NCBI GenBank assembly: GCA_035527515.1
Contig: DATLAJ010000029.1
Span: 1 to 21,408 of the forward strand
Source: a bacterium
GTDB taxonomy: Bacteria > B130-G9
Direction: 5' to 3'
DNA: 21,408 bases
Below are positions 1 through 7,436 of this stretch, piece by piece (positions within the stretch are counted from its first letter, which is position 1; every line of letters starts with the position of its first letter). A model generated the notes under the pieces. That model ran no database searches and was not told where the DNA came from. It was given only the letters and a program-made list of their open reading frames with translations. Position numbers and translations under genes: made by a program.

Positions 1-401
1 CCCAGCGCCTCGGGCTGCTCGCGGTGGAATCTGTAGTTCAGTGCCATCGAGCGCGAGCCGGAATGAACCTTGTCGCGCTCTATACTGCAAGTGCCGGCGG
101 GCGCAAACTGGAGAAAACCATGGGCATAGAACCGCTCTGGGCCGCGTCCGACCTTGCCCATGTTTCCCGAAAGCCGCCACCAATCCGCCTCGTGAACCGA
201 GGTCTCCAGCTCTTGCGAGAAGCGGCAAGTTCGCTGGTCAGGGAGCGAGCCCTGGGTTCTAAGATACTGAATGTAGCCATAATGCGTGTATTCATCCGCA
301 CCGAGCCACGCAGGTATCAGCACGGCAAGCAAAGCGCCATTCACAAGATTGATCGCCACAAGAAGCAACAGGAGAACTAGCCCAGCTCTGTCTCTAACCA
401 T
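1..401 (-). CDS. Partial membrane protein, possible GT39/PMT-type glycosyltransferase (N-terminal 133 residues)
   Basis: An open minus-strand frame begins with ATG at 401 and runs off the left edge without a stop. It starts MVRDRAGLVLLLLLVAINLV, a short basic N-terminus followed by a strong hydrophobic segment (about residues 6-32), then GADEYTHYGYIQYL and LPDQ. An acidic D-E-x-x-H motif just after the first membrane helix is typical of lipid-phosphate-dependent sugar transferases (GT39/ArnT/DUF2142-like), where it faces the periplasm and belongs to the active site. An in-frame TAA lies five codons upstream of the ATG, so the start is well bounded. The gene follows the GT4 gene in the same direction after 126 nt, which fits a glycan cluster. 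The family call is inferred from the N-terminus only; another polytopic glycan enzyme is possible. Confidence 0.6.
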   Translation of the reverse strand, partial: MVRDRAGLVLLLLLVAINLVNGALLAVLIPAWLGADEYTHYGYIQYLRTQGSLPDQRTCRFSQELETSVHEADWWRLSGNMGKVGRGPERFYAHGFLQFAPAGTCSIERDKVHSGSRSMALNYRFHREQPEAL

Positions 402-527
402 TAGCCACCCACGTTACCACTTGCATCGATGCAGATTGCGCCGTGAGTCGCAACTTGGCCAGGATGGTTGACCCGGGCACAGCGCTCGGCGCAGGCTGCG
501 AACCGCCTACAAATCTATGGCTGAACA
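402..527. other. Short intergenic gap
   Basis: This 126-nt gap separates the stop of the GT4 gene from the start of the partial membrane-protein gene. It contains the small palindrome TTGCATCGATGCAG-like core around 421-434. No convincing terminator, promoter or RNA gene is visible. Confidence 0.4.
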
Positions 528-2096
528 TCAACGCCGTCTTGCCCGCAATCGTTTGAGTTTATCAAACACAAGCTTTGCGAAGGCGACCGGCCCCTCATGG
601 AGCAAGACCTCCTTAGCCACAGCCAGCCCGAACTTGACGCGGCTTGAACGCCTCGGCGCAGCCTGCTGACTGGCGGCACCAAACGCCGCCGAGACCTCCT
701 CCACAAGCGACTGCATCTTCTCCACGCTCGGCTCCCACCTGAATCGCCTGCTGCTCACCTTCGCACGCTCCGACATCTGCGAAATGAGGTCGCGACGGTT
801 GGCGAGTTGTCTAATCGTTCTATCGAACTGGGCCTCGTTGTCCACTAACACGCCTGCGCCTGTTCCGCCAAGCAGCTCTTCGTGCGCCCCACGGCGCATC
901 ACCACACAGGGCGTGCCCTGAAACTGCGCCTCGAAGAGCGGCAGGTCAAACCCCTCCCAGAGCGACATCGAGACGAAAAGGTCGGCCGCGGCCAGCACCA
1001 GGGCGACCTTCTCTTCAGGGATATTCAACATTGGGATAACACCCATATCTATAAGCTGCTTCTCGGTTGTCGTATCGGCCCTTCCCGCAAGCATGAGCTT
1101 AACGTGGGGCGTGTCGCTGTTGATGCGACGCCAGACCTCGATGAGCCTATCGACCGACTTGTAGGGCTGCCTTTGCCCGTCGAGATCGATCCGGCCAACG
1201 AAAGTGATGAGAAAATCCGCGCCCGAGATGCCGATCTTCTCACGAAACGCCTCGGCCGCGACTTTTCCGATGAGCGGATAGTGGTCGCAGCCGTTATGGA
1301 TTATCTTCGTCTTGCTCCGGGCCTGTCTCGGCAGCTGCGAGGCGATGAACCGCGAGATGGCCACCACCCTGTCATAGGGCCTGATTACGCTGAAAACTCG
1401 CTCTCGCTTCGTGAGGCAAGCTAGCCTAACTGACAGCGACATCTCTTTTGGGAATAACTCAGGAGACGGAGTCCCGTGCTCCACAAATATCACCGGCCCC
1501 GGCAAGCTATCTCGCCAGTAGTAGAACGGCAGCGACTCGAGTATCCAAACGTCAATCCGCCGCCGCTTGAGTGAGCCAATTGCATGTTCGAAGAACTCCT
1601 GCGAGAAAACGTCCGACAATCTCTCGCTCTCAGCGAGTGGCACAATCTCGTAGTTGACGGACTTATTGTAGATAGCGTCCACCGCCCCCGTGAACACAGT
1701 AACATCGTAGCCACGCCTCGACAGGCCACTTGCTGTCTGGTGAACGACCAGGTCAACCCCGTAGCCCAGCTTCATCCGCTCGGTCAAAATGCCCACCGTG
1801 GGCCTCCGTAACCCCGCCTCCTTCCGACGATCGTCGCTGCCTTGCTCGGCCTGGAGGACGAGGTGAGTCTTGACTATCGTGGAGATGATAACCTCTGCCT
1901 CCTCCCTTGACGTGGAGAATCTCTCGCAGAGTCGCTTAAGAACGTTCTGCCGGTTGATATTCTCAAGCGCGAAAAGAAAGGCCGGGTCGAGAAAGAACGA
2001 GGAGCCGTCTGCGCGAACGACTTCGCGGTGAGTCTTGCCCGAGACCATCTCCAAACGGTCTGTGATTGTGCAGTTGAGCCTGAAGAACATGATCAC
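528..2096 (-). CDS. GT4 family glycosyltransferase with N-terminal PqqD-like domain
   Basis: A 522-residue protein. Residues about 100-470 form a GT4 (GT-B fold, retaining) glycosyltransferase. An N-terminal acceptor lobe begins TVGILTERMKLGYGVDLVVH, a donor-lobe strand reads ITFVGRID near 297-304, and the E-x7-E motif EGFDLPLFE is at 381-389, the nucleotide-sugar-binding signature of the family. Residues about 10-82 are an extra domain (SSFFLDPAFLFALENINRQ, then an acidic helix and a hydrophobic end) resembling the PqqD winged-helix fold. A basic C-terminal tail (RVKFGLAVAKEVLLHEGPVAF, then KLKRLRARRR) may bind membrane. The start is GTG, sharing its G with the TAG stop of the upstream GT2 gene; an ATG two codons in is an alternative. 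It probably transfers a sugar, perhaps mannose given the GMP gene nearby, to a surface glycan on the cytoplasmic side. The PqqD assignment is tentative. Confidence 0.85.
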   Translation of the reverse strand: MIMFFRLNCTITDRLEMVSGKTHREVVRADGSSFFLDPAFLFALENINRQNVLKRLCERFSTSREEAEVIISTIVKTHLVLQAEQGSDDRRKEAGLRRPTVGILTERMKLGYGVDLVVHQTASGLSRRGYDVTVFTGAVDAIYNKSVNYEIVPLAESERLSDVFSQEFFEHAIGSLKRRRIDVWILESLPFYYWRDSLPGPVIFVEHGTPSPELFPKEMSLSVRLACLTKRERVFSVIRPYDRVVAISRFIASQLPRQARSKTKIIHNGCDHYPLIGKVAAEAFREKIGISGADFLITFVGRIDLDGQRQPYKSVDRLIEVWRRINSDTPHVKLMLAGRADTTTEKQLIDMGVIPMLNIPEEKVALVLAAADLFVSMSLWEGFDLPLFEAQFQGTPCVVMRRGAHEELLGGTGAGVLVDNEAQFDRTIRQLANRRDLISQMSERAKVSSRRFRWEPSVEKMQSLVEEVSAAFGAASQQAAPRRSSRVKFGLAVAKEVLLHEGPVAFAKLVFDKLKRLRARRR

Positions 2097-3919
2097 TATT
2101 CGTCGGAAGAGGAGATGTGTAACAACCTGGCCAGTCTCTTTAGGCCGCGGTATGAGCGAAAGCCAAACGACGCCTCGATCTTGTCCAGCTGCGCTCTGAG
2201 CCGCCCACGTTCACCCTCAACCTCCCCAAGACTGTCTCGCAAATCCTCGAGCTCGCTCTGCATTAGCGCGATTGCGTCGGCATGCTCGCCCTGAAGTGCT
2301 GCCATGGTCTCCTGTAGCTCACTTATCCGCTCCTGATGCGCAATGATGTCATCTTTTCTTGCCTCCGCCAGCGTCTCGAAGCGCCTCACCAGACCGTCTT
2401 TCTCCGTGATGGATGCCTCAGCTCGCTCGAGCATCGCGTCTCGGTCGGCGATCGACTGAAGCGCGTCCGAGATTACGTCCTCTTTCTCAGCGAGCACCCG
2501 GTCACGCTCCTTGATGTCTGCGTCTTTAACTAGAGCCGCAGCGATAGCGTCCGCGGGCTGCTTCTTTAGCTTGGCGAGTTCCTCGTCCAGCCGCGCAATC
2601 TCCTCCGAGCGGTCCTTCAGAGCACCTTCAAGGCCCTGGATGTGCTTCCGGTCCGCTGCCCGTGCCAAGTGAAGCCTATCTAGCTCCTCGCAAAACCGTT
2701 CCTGAACCGATCTCATCTGCTCGTTGACAAGCGGGCCGGGCCGCTCCTCTCCCAAGACTTTGCCAAGTCCAAAGGACTCCACAAGCGTCTTCTCAACCGC
2801 GAAGTAGCGACTGTTGAAAAACGACGGAAAGAAGAAGCCGGGAAAGCGATTCAGAATCTCATCGTCCCCTCGCCGCCTAAGGCCTTGGCAATCAGCACGC
2901 GATTTTAGTATCTCTTTCAGGTGTGAGGCGACGTTCAGCACGGCCAGCGGCCCCGCAAGCGCGCTCGAGGGCACGCACACCTCGCCGCCAAGCGAGTTGA
3001 GGACGTCTAGCACATCGCTGATCTTGCCCTTCGCAGCGTCAAAGAGTGCGTTCTTGCGCAGCAGCGCGTCCTGAGCTCGCAGGACGAGCCGAGCTGGGTT
3101 CATAAAGAGCGATGCGGAAAGAACTCGCCCGAGGTTCTGTTCCTGAAGGTTTTTGAGAACAAAAGTGAGCGCGTTTTTCTCTGCCAGAAAGGCCATTGCA
3201 GCATCCGATAAGAATCTGGCTGCCGTCCCATGGTGGACGTGATAGCCGACCGTCTTCCTTGTCAGCAGCACGCAATAGCCCGAAAGCCAAAAGCGATACC
3301 CAAGATCGACGTCCTCGAAATAGGCGAAGAACGACTCGTCGAATCCGCCAACATGCAAGAACGCCTGGCGATCAACGACCATCGCTCCCCCACACGCAAA
3401 GGCCGTCTCTTCCGTCAGTTCAAGGTCTTTGTCAGCCTCCGCATTTAGCGGGCTGCCAAAACGAACCTGCTGGCCAAAGCCGTAGAAGTTCACCGTGCCG
3501 CCGTCGAAATCGATCTTGGCTCCATCCTTGCTGAGAAGCCTACTCCCCACGCACGCTACATCCTTTTCGCTACCAAAGAGCGGCAGTATCGCCAGAAGCC
3601 AGCCCGGCGCCAGCACAACGTCCGTGTTCACGAACGCAACGAACCGGGACTCTGCCGCCTCCGCGCCCTGATTGGCGGCCCGAGCAAAGCCGGCATTCTG
3701 TGCATTTTCAATCAGCTTGGCCGCCGGGAACTCGCTCTTGATGAGCGCCACAGAATCATCCTTGGAGCCGTTATCAACGACTATGACATCAGCATCCCCC
3801 TGCGACTGTATCGCCATGAGGCAATCATGAAGGTAGCGACTGCCGTTGAAGTTGATAACTACAAATGTTGTGTCTGTTTTCAATAGACGGCCCGCAAGGA
3901 GTTGAGGACAAACCACCAT
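2096..3919 (-). CDS. GT2 family glycosyltransferase with long C-terminal coiled coil
   Basis: About 607 residues from ATG at 3919; TTG at 3937 or an internal TTG are alternative starts, and none has a strong SD. Residues about 15-260 are a GT-A fold resembling rhamnosyltransferases such as RfbF/WbbL: FVVINFNGSRYL, VIVVDNGS, the D-x-D-like NTDVVLAPGW near residue 98, and GGFDESFFAYFEDVDLGYR, which carries the catalytic-base ED. After a linker with aromatic FPGFFFPSFFNSRYF, residues about 400-580 are heptad-rich, charged coiled coil. The protein ends with an amphipathic FGFRSYRGLKRLARLLH tail, similar to tails that close coiled coils in other surface-glycan enzymes. It is followed by the GT4 gene with 1-nt overlap (TAGTG), so the pair is probably cotranslated. 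The coiled coil may dimerise the enzyme, tether it to the membrane or set distance to a partner; that is inference. Confidence 0.87.
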   Translation of the reverse strand: MVVCPQLLAGRLLKTDTTFVVINFNGSRYLHDCLMAIQSQGDADVIVVDNGSKDDSVALIKSEFPAAKLIENAQNAGFARAANQGAEAAESRFVAFVNTDVVLAPGWLLAILPLFGSEKDVACVGSRLLSKDGAKIDFDGGTVNFYGFGQQVRFGSPLNAEADKDLELTEETAFACGGAMVVDRQAFLHVGGFDESFFAYFEDVDLGYRFWLSGYCVLLTRKTVGYHVHHGTAARFLSDAAMAFLAEKNALTFVLKNLQEQNLGRVLSASLFMNPARLVLRAQDALLRKNALFDAAKGKISDVLDVLNSLGGEVCVPSSALAGPLAVLNVASHLKEILKSRADCQGLRRRGDDEILNRFPGFFFPSFFNSRYFAVEKTLVESFGLGKVLGEERPGPLVNEQMRSVQERFCEELDRLHLARAADRKHIQGLEGALKDRSEEIARLDEELAKLKKQPADAIAAALVKDADIKERDRVLAEKEDVISDALQSIADRDAMLERAEASITEKDGLVRRFETLAEARKDDIIAHQERISELQETMAALQGEHADAIALMQSELEDLRDSLGEVEGERGRLRAQLDKIEASFGFRSYRGLKRLARLLHISSSDE

Positions 3920-3970
3920 GTCGATCGGCGCCGCCAAAACAGCAGAACCGACCTCACTGAAACATTAGCT

Positions 3971-3999
3971 AGAGTATCGGCTCGCTTGTTGCCAGTCAA
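3971..3999 (-). promoter_or_regulatory. Candidate sigma70-type promoter for the GT2-GT4 pair
   Basis: On the minus strand TTGACT (3994-3999) is followed after exactly 17 bp by TACTCT (3971-3976). The -35 matches at five of six positions and the -10 at three of six. It lies 50 nt upstream of the ATG of the coiled-coil GT2 gene, in the gap after the GMP gene, and would separate this gene pair from the four-gene operon upstream. Confidence 0.4.
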
Positions 4000-4069
4000 G
4001 GACGGAGGCTATTCCACAAGTCAGTGGTGCGTTTGCTCAGGACCGCTCACCCAAACATCATCCAGCTGT

Positions 4070-5161
4070 CTAGGCCAAATGCCCGAGGCCGCGACGCTTG
4101 AGCTCTTCCACCACAGTCCGGACCTCCTCTGTTCTATCCCTCTTGCAGATCAGAATCGCGTCATCCGAATCCACAACCACGACGTCCTCAACGCCCACCA
4201 TCGCCACAAGACGCTTGTCCGAAAAGGCGATGCACCTATTGGAGCCAATTGATATGAACTCGCAGTTCGAGGCGCAGCCGGCCTCGTCGCTCTGCCAGAT
4301 GCTCGCCAACGACTCCCAGCTGCCTACATCGTCCCAGCCCATGTCGGATTCGATGACGAGAACCTGCTCGGCCTTCTGCATGACGCCGTAGTCGATCGAG
4401 ATGGGCTTCATCGCGGCGTAAGTCTCGGCAAGCCGCCTGTCAAACCCATCTTTGCCAAGGCCGGGCCTGAGGCTTTCAAGCGCAGAGCCAAGCTCGGGAA
4501 GCTGAATTGCTATCTCCTGAAGGACCCTCTCTGCCCGCCAGAAGAACATCCCTGCATTCCACAGGAAACTGCCGTCGGCAAGCATCTCGCGAGCATCCTC
4601 AAGCGATGGCTTCTCGACGAACTTGCTGACCTCAAAAACGTCGGGGCCTTCCATTTCTAGGTCATCGCAGCGCCGTGCTTTCTCGATGTATCCAAATCCC
4701 ATGGAGGGCCGTTTAGGCGCTACCCCAACGGCAATAAGCGATTCGGGGCGCGCCTCGAGCTGCCGGGCGGCAAGCCTTATCACCTGCTCAAACCGGTCCC
4801 TATCGGCAACGACGTGGTCTGCTGGCATAACCGCCATTGTCGCATCCGGGCAGCGCTCGCGCAGAACGATAGCGGCGAGGCCGATGCACGGCGCTGTGTT
4901 CCTGCCCACAGGCTCAGCGATAATGTTTCCGGGCGGTATTAGAGGAAGGAGCTCGCTGACCGCATTTGCCTGCTCCGCCAGAGTGACGACTAGTATGTTT
5001 TTGGGGTCTATGACGCCTGAAATCCGCTCGACCGTTATCTCGAGCATCGTCTTGTCGCCGACCAACCGGAGGAGGTGCTTCGGCCTGTGCCTGCGACTCT
5101 GAGGCCAAAGCCGCGCGCCACACCCACCGGCCATGATTACGCCAAACATCGGCCCGCTCAC
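4070..5161 (-). CDS. manC: Mannose-1-phosphate guanylyltransferase
   Basis: This enzyme makes GDP-mannose from mannose-1-phosphate and GTP in the cytoplasm, feeding mannosyl, fucosyl or rhamnosyl glycans. The 363-residue protein carries the nucleotidyltransferase signature FGVIMAGGCGARLWP near residues 6-20, then RPKHLL, AEPVGRNTAPC, FVEKPS, FLWNAGMFFW and SIDYGVMQKAEQVLVIESD with the downstream WDDVGSWE. These are typical of the GMP/ManC family. It stops after the transferase and left-handed-helix region and lacks the C-terminal cupin isomerase domain of bifunctional ManC/AlgA, so it should be monofunctional. The preferred start is GTG at 5161, overlapping the upstream TGA as GTGA, with the strong SD GGAGGA at 5168-5173 and a 6-nt spacer. 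The ATG at 5149 is second choice. Last gene of a coupled four-gene operon. The substrate sugar is inferred from family motifs. Confidence 0.9.
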   Translation of the reverse strand: MSGPMFGVIMAGGCGARLWPQSRRHRPKHLLRLVGDKTMLEITVERISGVIDPKNILVVTLAEQANAVSELLPLIPPGNIIAEPVGRNTAPCIGLAAIVLRERCPDATMAVMPADHVVADRDRFEQVIRLAARQLEARPESLIAVGVAPKRPSMGFGYIEKARRCDDLEMEGPDVFEVSKFVEKPSLEDAREMLADGSFLWNAGMFFWRAERVLQEIAIQLPELGSALESLRPGLGKDGFDRRLAETYAAMKPISIDYGVMQKAEQVLVIESDMGWDDVGSWESLASIWQSDEAGCASNCEFISIGSNRCIAFSDKRLVAMVGVEDVVVVDSDDAILICKRDRTEEVRTVVEELKRRGLGHLA

Positions 5162-5922
5162 TGTAAATCCTCCTTGCCAAGCCCCCAATGCACTATCCGT
5201 ATCTTGAAGAGCCCAATGCCCATCTTTAATGGGTCCCTCAAGACGCGAACCTTCGTCTCCCTGTCGTCCGCCCAAGAAACAGGCACTTCAACGACTTTCA
5301 GCCCAAGTCTCCTAGCAAGAAACAGCTGCTCAACATCGAAAACAAAGCCCGACATGACCTGGCGTGAAGCTATCGCCTTCGCAGCTTTCCCTTTATACAT
5401 CTTGAACCCACACTGGGTGTCGCGATAACCCCTAATAACAATCAGCGAAGTCAGCAACCCAAACAATAAACCCATGAGGCGCCTGTAAAACGGTTGGGGG
5501 TCAACCTCAGAATCCGGGAGGCGCCGCGAGCCGATCGCCACGTCGTATCCCCTGTCAAGCCACGAGGCGAGCTTATCGGCCTGACCAATGGGCGCAGAGA
5601 GGTCAGCGTCCGTAAAGAGGACACGCTCGCCCAGAGCGAGCTCGAGCCCGCGTGCTACGGAGAACCCCTTCCCAACGTTTGCAGCATTAGAGACGACCCG
5701 ATATAGAACTTTGTCCGTTCGCTTAGCCACTGTCTCGCCAAACTCTCGAGCGAGAGAAAATGTTCTGTCGGTGCTGCCATCATCGACCACTATTATCTCG
5801 CTTGCGAGGTCTCGGGATACCAGGTAGTCAAGCACCGAGTGCAAGCCCCTCGGAAGCCGCCTTTCCTCGTTGTAGGCCGGAATCACGACGGACATACATG
5901 GGGCATCACTCATTCCTGTCAT
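5158..5922 (-). CDS. GT2 glycosyltransferase, dolichyl/polyprenyl-phosphate glucose synthase-like
   Basis: About 254 residues with a compact GT-A fold. MSVVIPAYNEERRLP opens the domain, IIVVDDGSTDRT and NVGKGFSVARG follow, and FTDADLSAP near residues 103-111 is the D-x-D region characteristic of the dolichyl-phosphate beta-glucosyltransferase (Alg5/DPG synthase) branch. GYRDTQCGFKMY and GFVFDVEQLFLARR are further hallmarks of that branch. A hydrophobic stretch (MGLLFGLLTSLIVI, about 150-163) may sit on the membrane, but there are no C-terminal transmembrane helices. Such enzymes load a sugar from a nucleotide donor onto polyprenyl phosphate for later extracytoplasmic transfer, which would suit the membrane glycosyltransferase at the left edge. 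ATG at 5922 overlaps the RNase G stop by one base; TTG one codon earlier is possible. Sugar specificity cannot be read from sequence. Confidence 0.87.
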   Translation of the reverse strand: MTGMSDAPCMSVVIPAYNEERRLPRGLHSVLDYLVSRDLASEIIVVDDGSTDRTFSLAREFGETVAKRTDKVLYRVVSNAANVGKGFSVARGLELALGERVLFTDADLSAPIGQADKLASWLDRGYDVAIGSRRLPDSEVDPQPFYRRLMGLLFGLLTSLIVIRGYRDTQCGFKMYKGKAAKAIASRQVMSGFVFDVEQLFLARRLGLKVVEVPVSWADDRETKVRVLRDPLKMGIGLFKIRIVHWGLGKEDLQ

Positions 5923-7436
5923 CAAACCGTTACCACATCGAACCTCTCAGGATGCAAGGCGGGATCGGCATTTATGAGCACGCGCTTATTAAACATCTTC
6001 TCGAACTCGATTATTATGTCCTTTGATTTAGTCTGAAGCATGTTCGCCACCGATGGGTGCGCCCGGACAAGTATCTCCTTTTGAGCCGAGAACTCCGCGA
6101 CCCGGCGGATCTCACGCTGGACCTCGTAACAGATTGTCGTTCTCGACTTGATCCGACCGGTCCCCCTGCATAGCGGGCATTTCTCGCTGAGTATCCTCTC
6201 CAAGCTCTCTCTAACGCGCTTCCGCGTCATCTCGACAAGGCCCAGGCTCGATATCTCCGTGATCGAGGTCTTGCTGCGGTCTTTCTTGAGCTCAGCCGAG
6301 AGCGCCGCAAGAACGCGTTCCTTGTTCTTCTCACTCGCCATATCGATGAAGTCGATGATGATGATGCCACCCAGGTCCCGAAGCCTGAGCTGTCTTGCGA
6401 GCTCCTTTGCGGCCTCCAGATTGATATTCAGCAACGTCTCCTCGAGGCTCTCCTTGCCAACATACTTGCCTGTGTTCACGTCGATTGAGACAAGCGCCTC
6501 GGTCTGATCGATGACGAGAAATCCTCCTGAGCGCAGCCAGACCTTAGGACGCAATGCTCTTTGTATCTCGCTCTCTATCCCGTATTCGTCAAATATCGGC
6601 GTGTCCTTAACAAACAGCTTGATCCGATGTGCCATGCCCGGAAGCAACTCGTCCACGTATTCCACGCACTTCTGGTAGGTCTCCTCCGAATCGGTTACTA
6701 CGCGCTCAACATCCGATGTGAAGAAGTCCCGGATCGTCCTGAGAATCGGGTCTGGCTCCTTGTAGATCAGGCTCGGTGCTGGCGCTGTGTCGCTTTTTCT
6801 GAGAATCTGCTGCCAGAGCTTCGTCAGGAACTCTATATCGGAGCGGAACTCCTCCTCTCCTTTACCAGCGGCGAGGGTGCGGATAATGATGCCAACACCC
6901 GAACGCCTAAGAGGCCCAACGATCTCTTTCAGACGCTTCCGCTCCTCCACGTCCTCGATGCGCCTAGAGATCGCCACGTGGTCCATCGACGGCTGTAAGA
7001 CCGAAAACCTGCCGGCTAGCGAAATGAATGACGAGGCGCGAGCGCCCTTCGCCCCAATGGGATCCTTCGTGATCTGCACAGCTATTGTCTGCCCGGGCAC
7101 AAGAAGCTGTTCAATTGATTGGTCAGACTTAGCCTTCACGTGGAAGCACTGCTCATCTGTCGCCCCAGCCTCCGCAGAACCCATCATCAGCCGCTCATAC
7201 TCGTCCATCGTGTCATAGACGTCCGATACGTAGAGAAATACGTCGCGCTCCAGACCAACATTCACGAATGCAGCCTGCATGCCCGGCAGAACGCGCGTCA
7301 CTCGCCCCTTGTAAACATTGCCAACCAGCGTCATGTTCTCGCGCCGTGCCACATAAAGCTCCACCAGTATGTCGTTTTCCATAATGCCGATACGGGTCTC
7401 ACCGGCCTCGGCGTTGATGATTATCTTCCTATTCAC
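5922..7436 (-). CDS. rng: Ribonuclease G/E family endoribonuclease
   Basis: A single-strand-specific endoribonuclease acting in rRNA maturation and mRNA decay. From GTG at 7436 the protein is 504 residues, close to RNase G and lacking the degradosome-scaffold tail of RNase E. It begins NRKIIINAEAGETRIGI, then has an S1 RNA-binding domain (about 35-110, with GNVYKGRVTRVLPGMQAAFV). The metal-binding DNase I-like subdomain contains SIDVNTGK (Asp about 319) and IIIDFIDM (Asp about 362); their 43-residue spacing equals that of D303 and D346 in E. coli RNase E. CPLCRG (about 420-425) is the Zn-link that forms the dimer. The GTG overlaps the TPR-gene stop as GTGA; a longer reading to 7511 lacks family homology. 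It sits inside a glycan operon, overlapping both neighbours, which is unusual. Confidence 0.95.
   Translation of the reverse strand: MNRKIIINAEAGETRIGIMENDILVELYVARRENMTLVGNVYKGRVTRVLPGMQAAFVNVGLERDVFLYVSDVYDTMDEYERLMMGSAEAGATDEQCFHVKAKSDQSIEQLLVPGQTIAVQITKDPIGAKGARASSFISLAGRFSVLQPSMDHVAISRRIEDVEERKRLKEIVGPLRRSGVGIIIRTLAAGKGEEEFRSDIEFLTKLWQQILRKSDTAPAPSLIYKEPDPILRTIRDFFTSDVERVVTDSEETYQKCVEYVDELLPGMAHRIKLFVKDTPIFDEYGIESEIQRALRPKVWLRSGGFLVIDQTEALVSIDVNTGKYVGKESLEETLLNINLEAAKELARQLRLRDLGGIIIIDFIDMASEKNKERVLAALSAELKKDRSKTSITEISSLGLVEMTRKRVRESLERILSEKCPLCRGTGRIKSRTTICYEVQREIRRVAEFSAQKEILVRAHPSVANMLQTKSKDIIIEFEKMFNKRVLINADPALHPERFDVVTV

Noticed and set aside
882-1424. 180-codon plus-strand open frame inside the GT4 gene
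   Set aside because: Fully antisense to conserved GT4 motifs, with no domain and low-complexity charged composition.
5162-5275. Upstream extension of the GMP frame
   Set aside because: It overlaps conserved GT2 coding sequence; the GTG with a GGAGGA site at the right distance decides the start.
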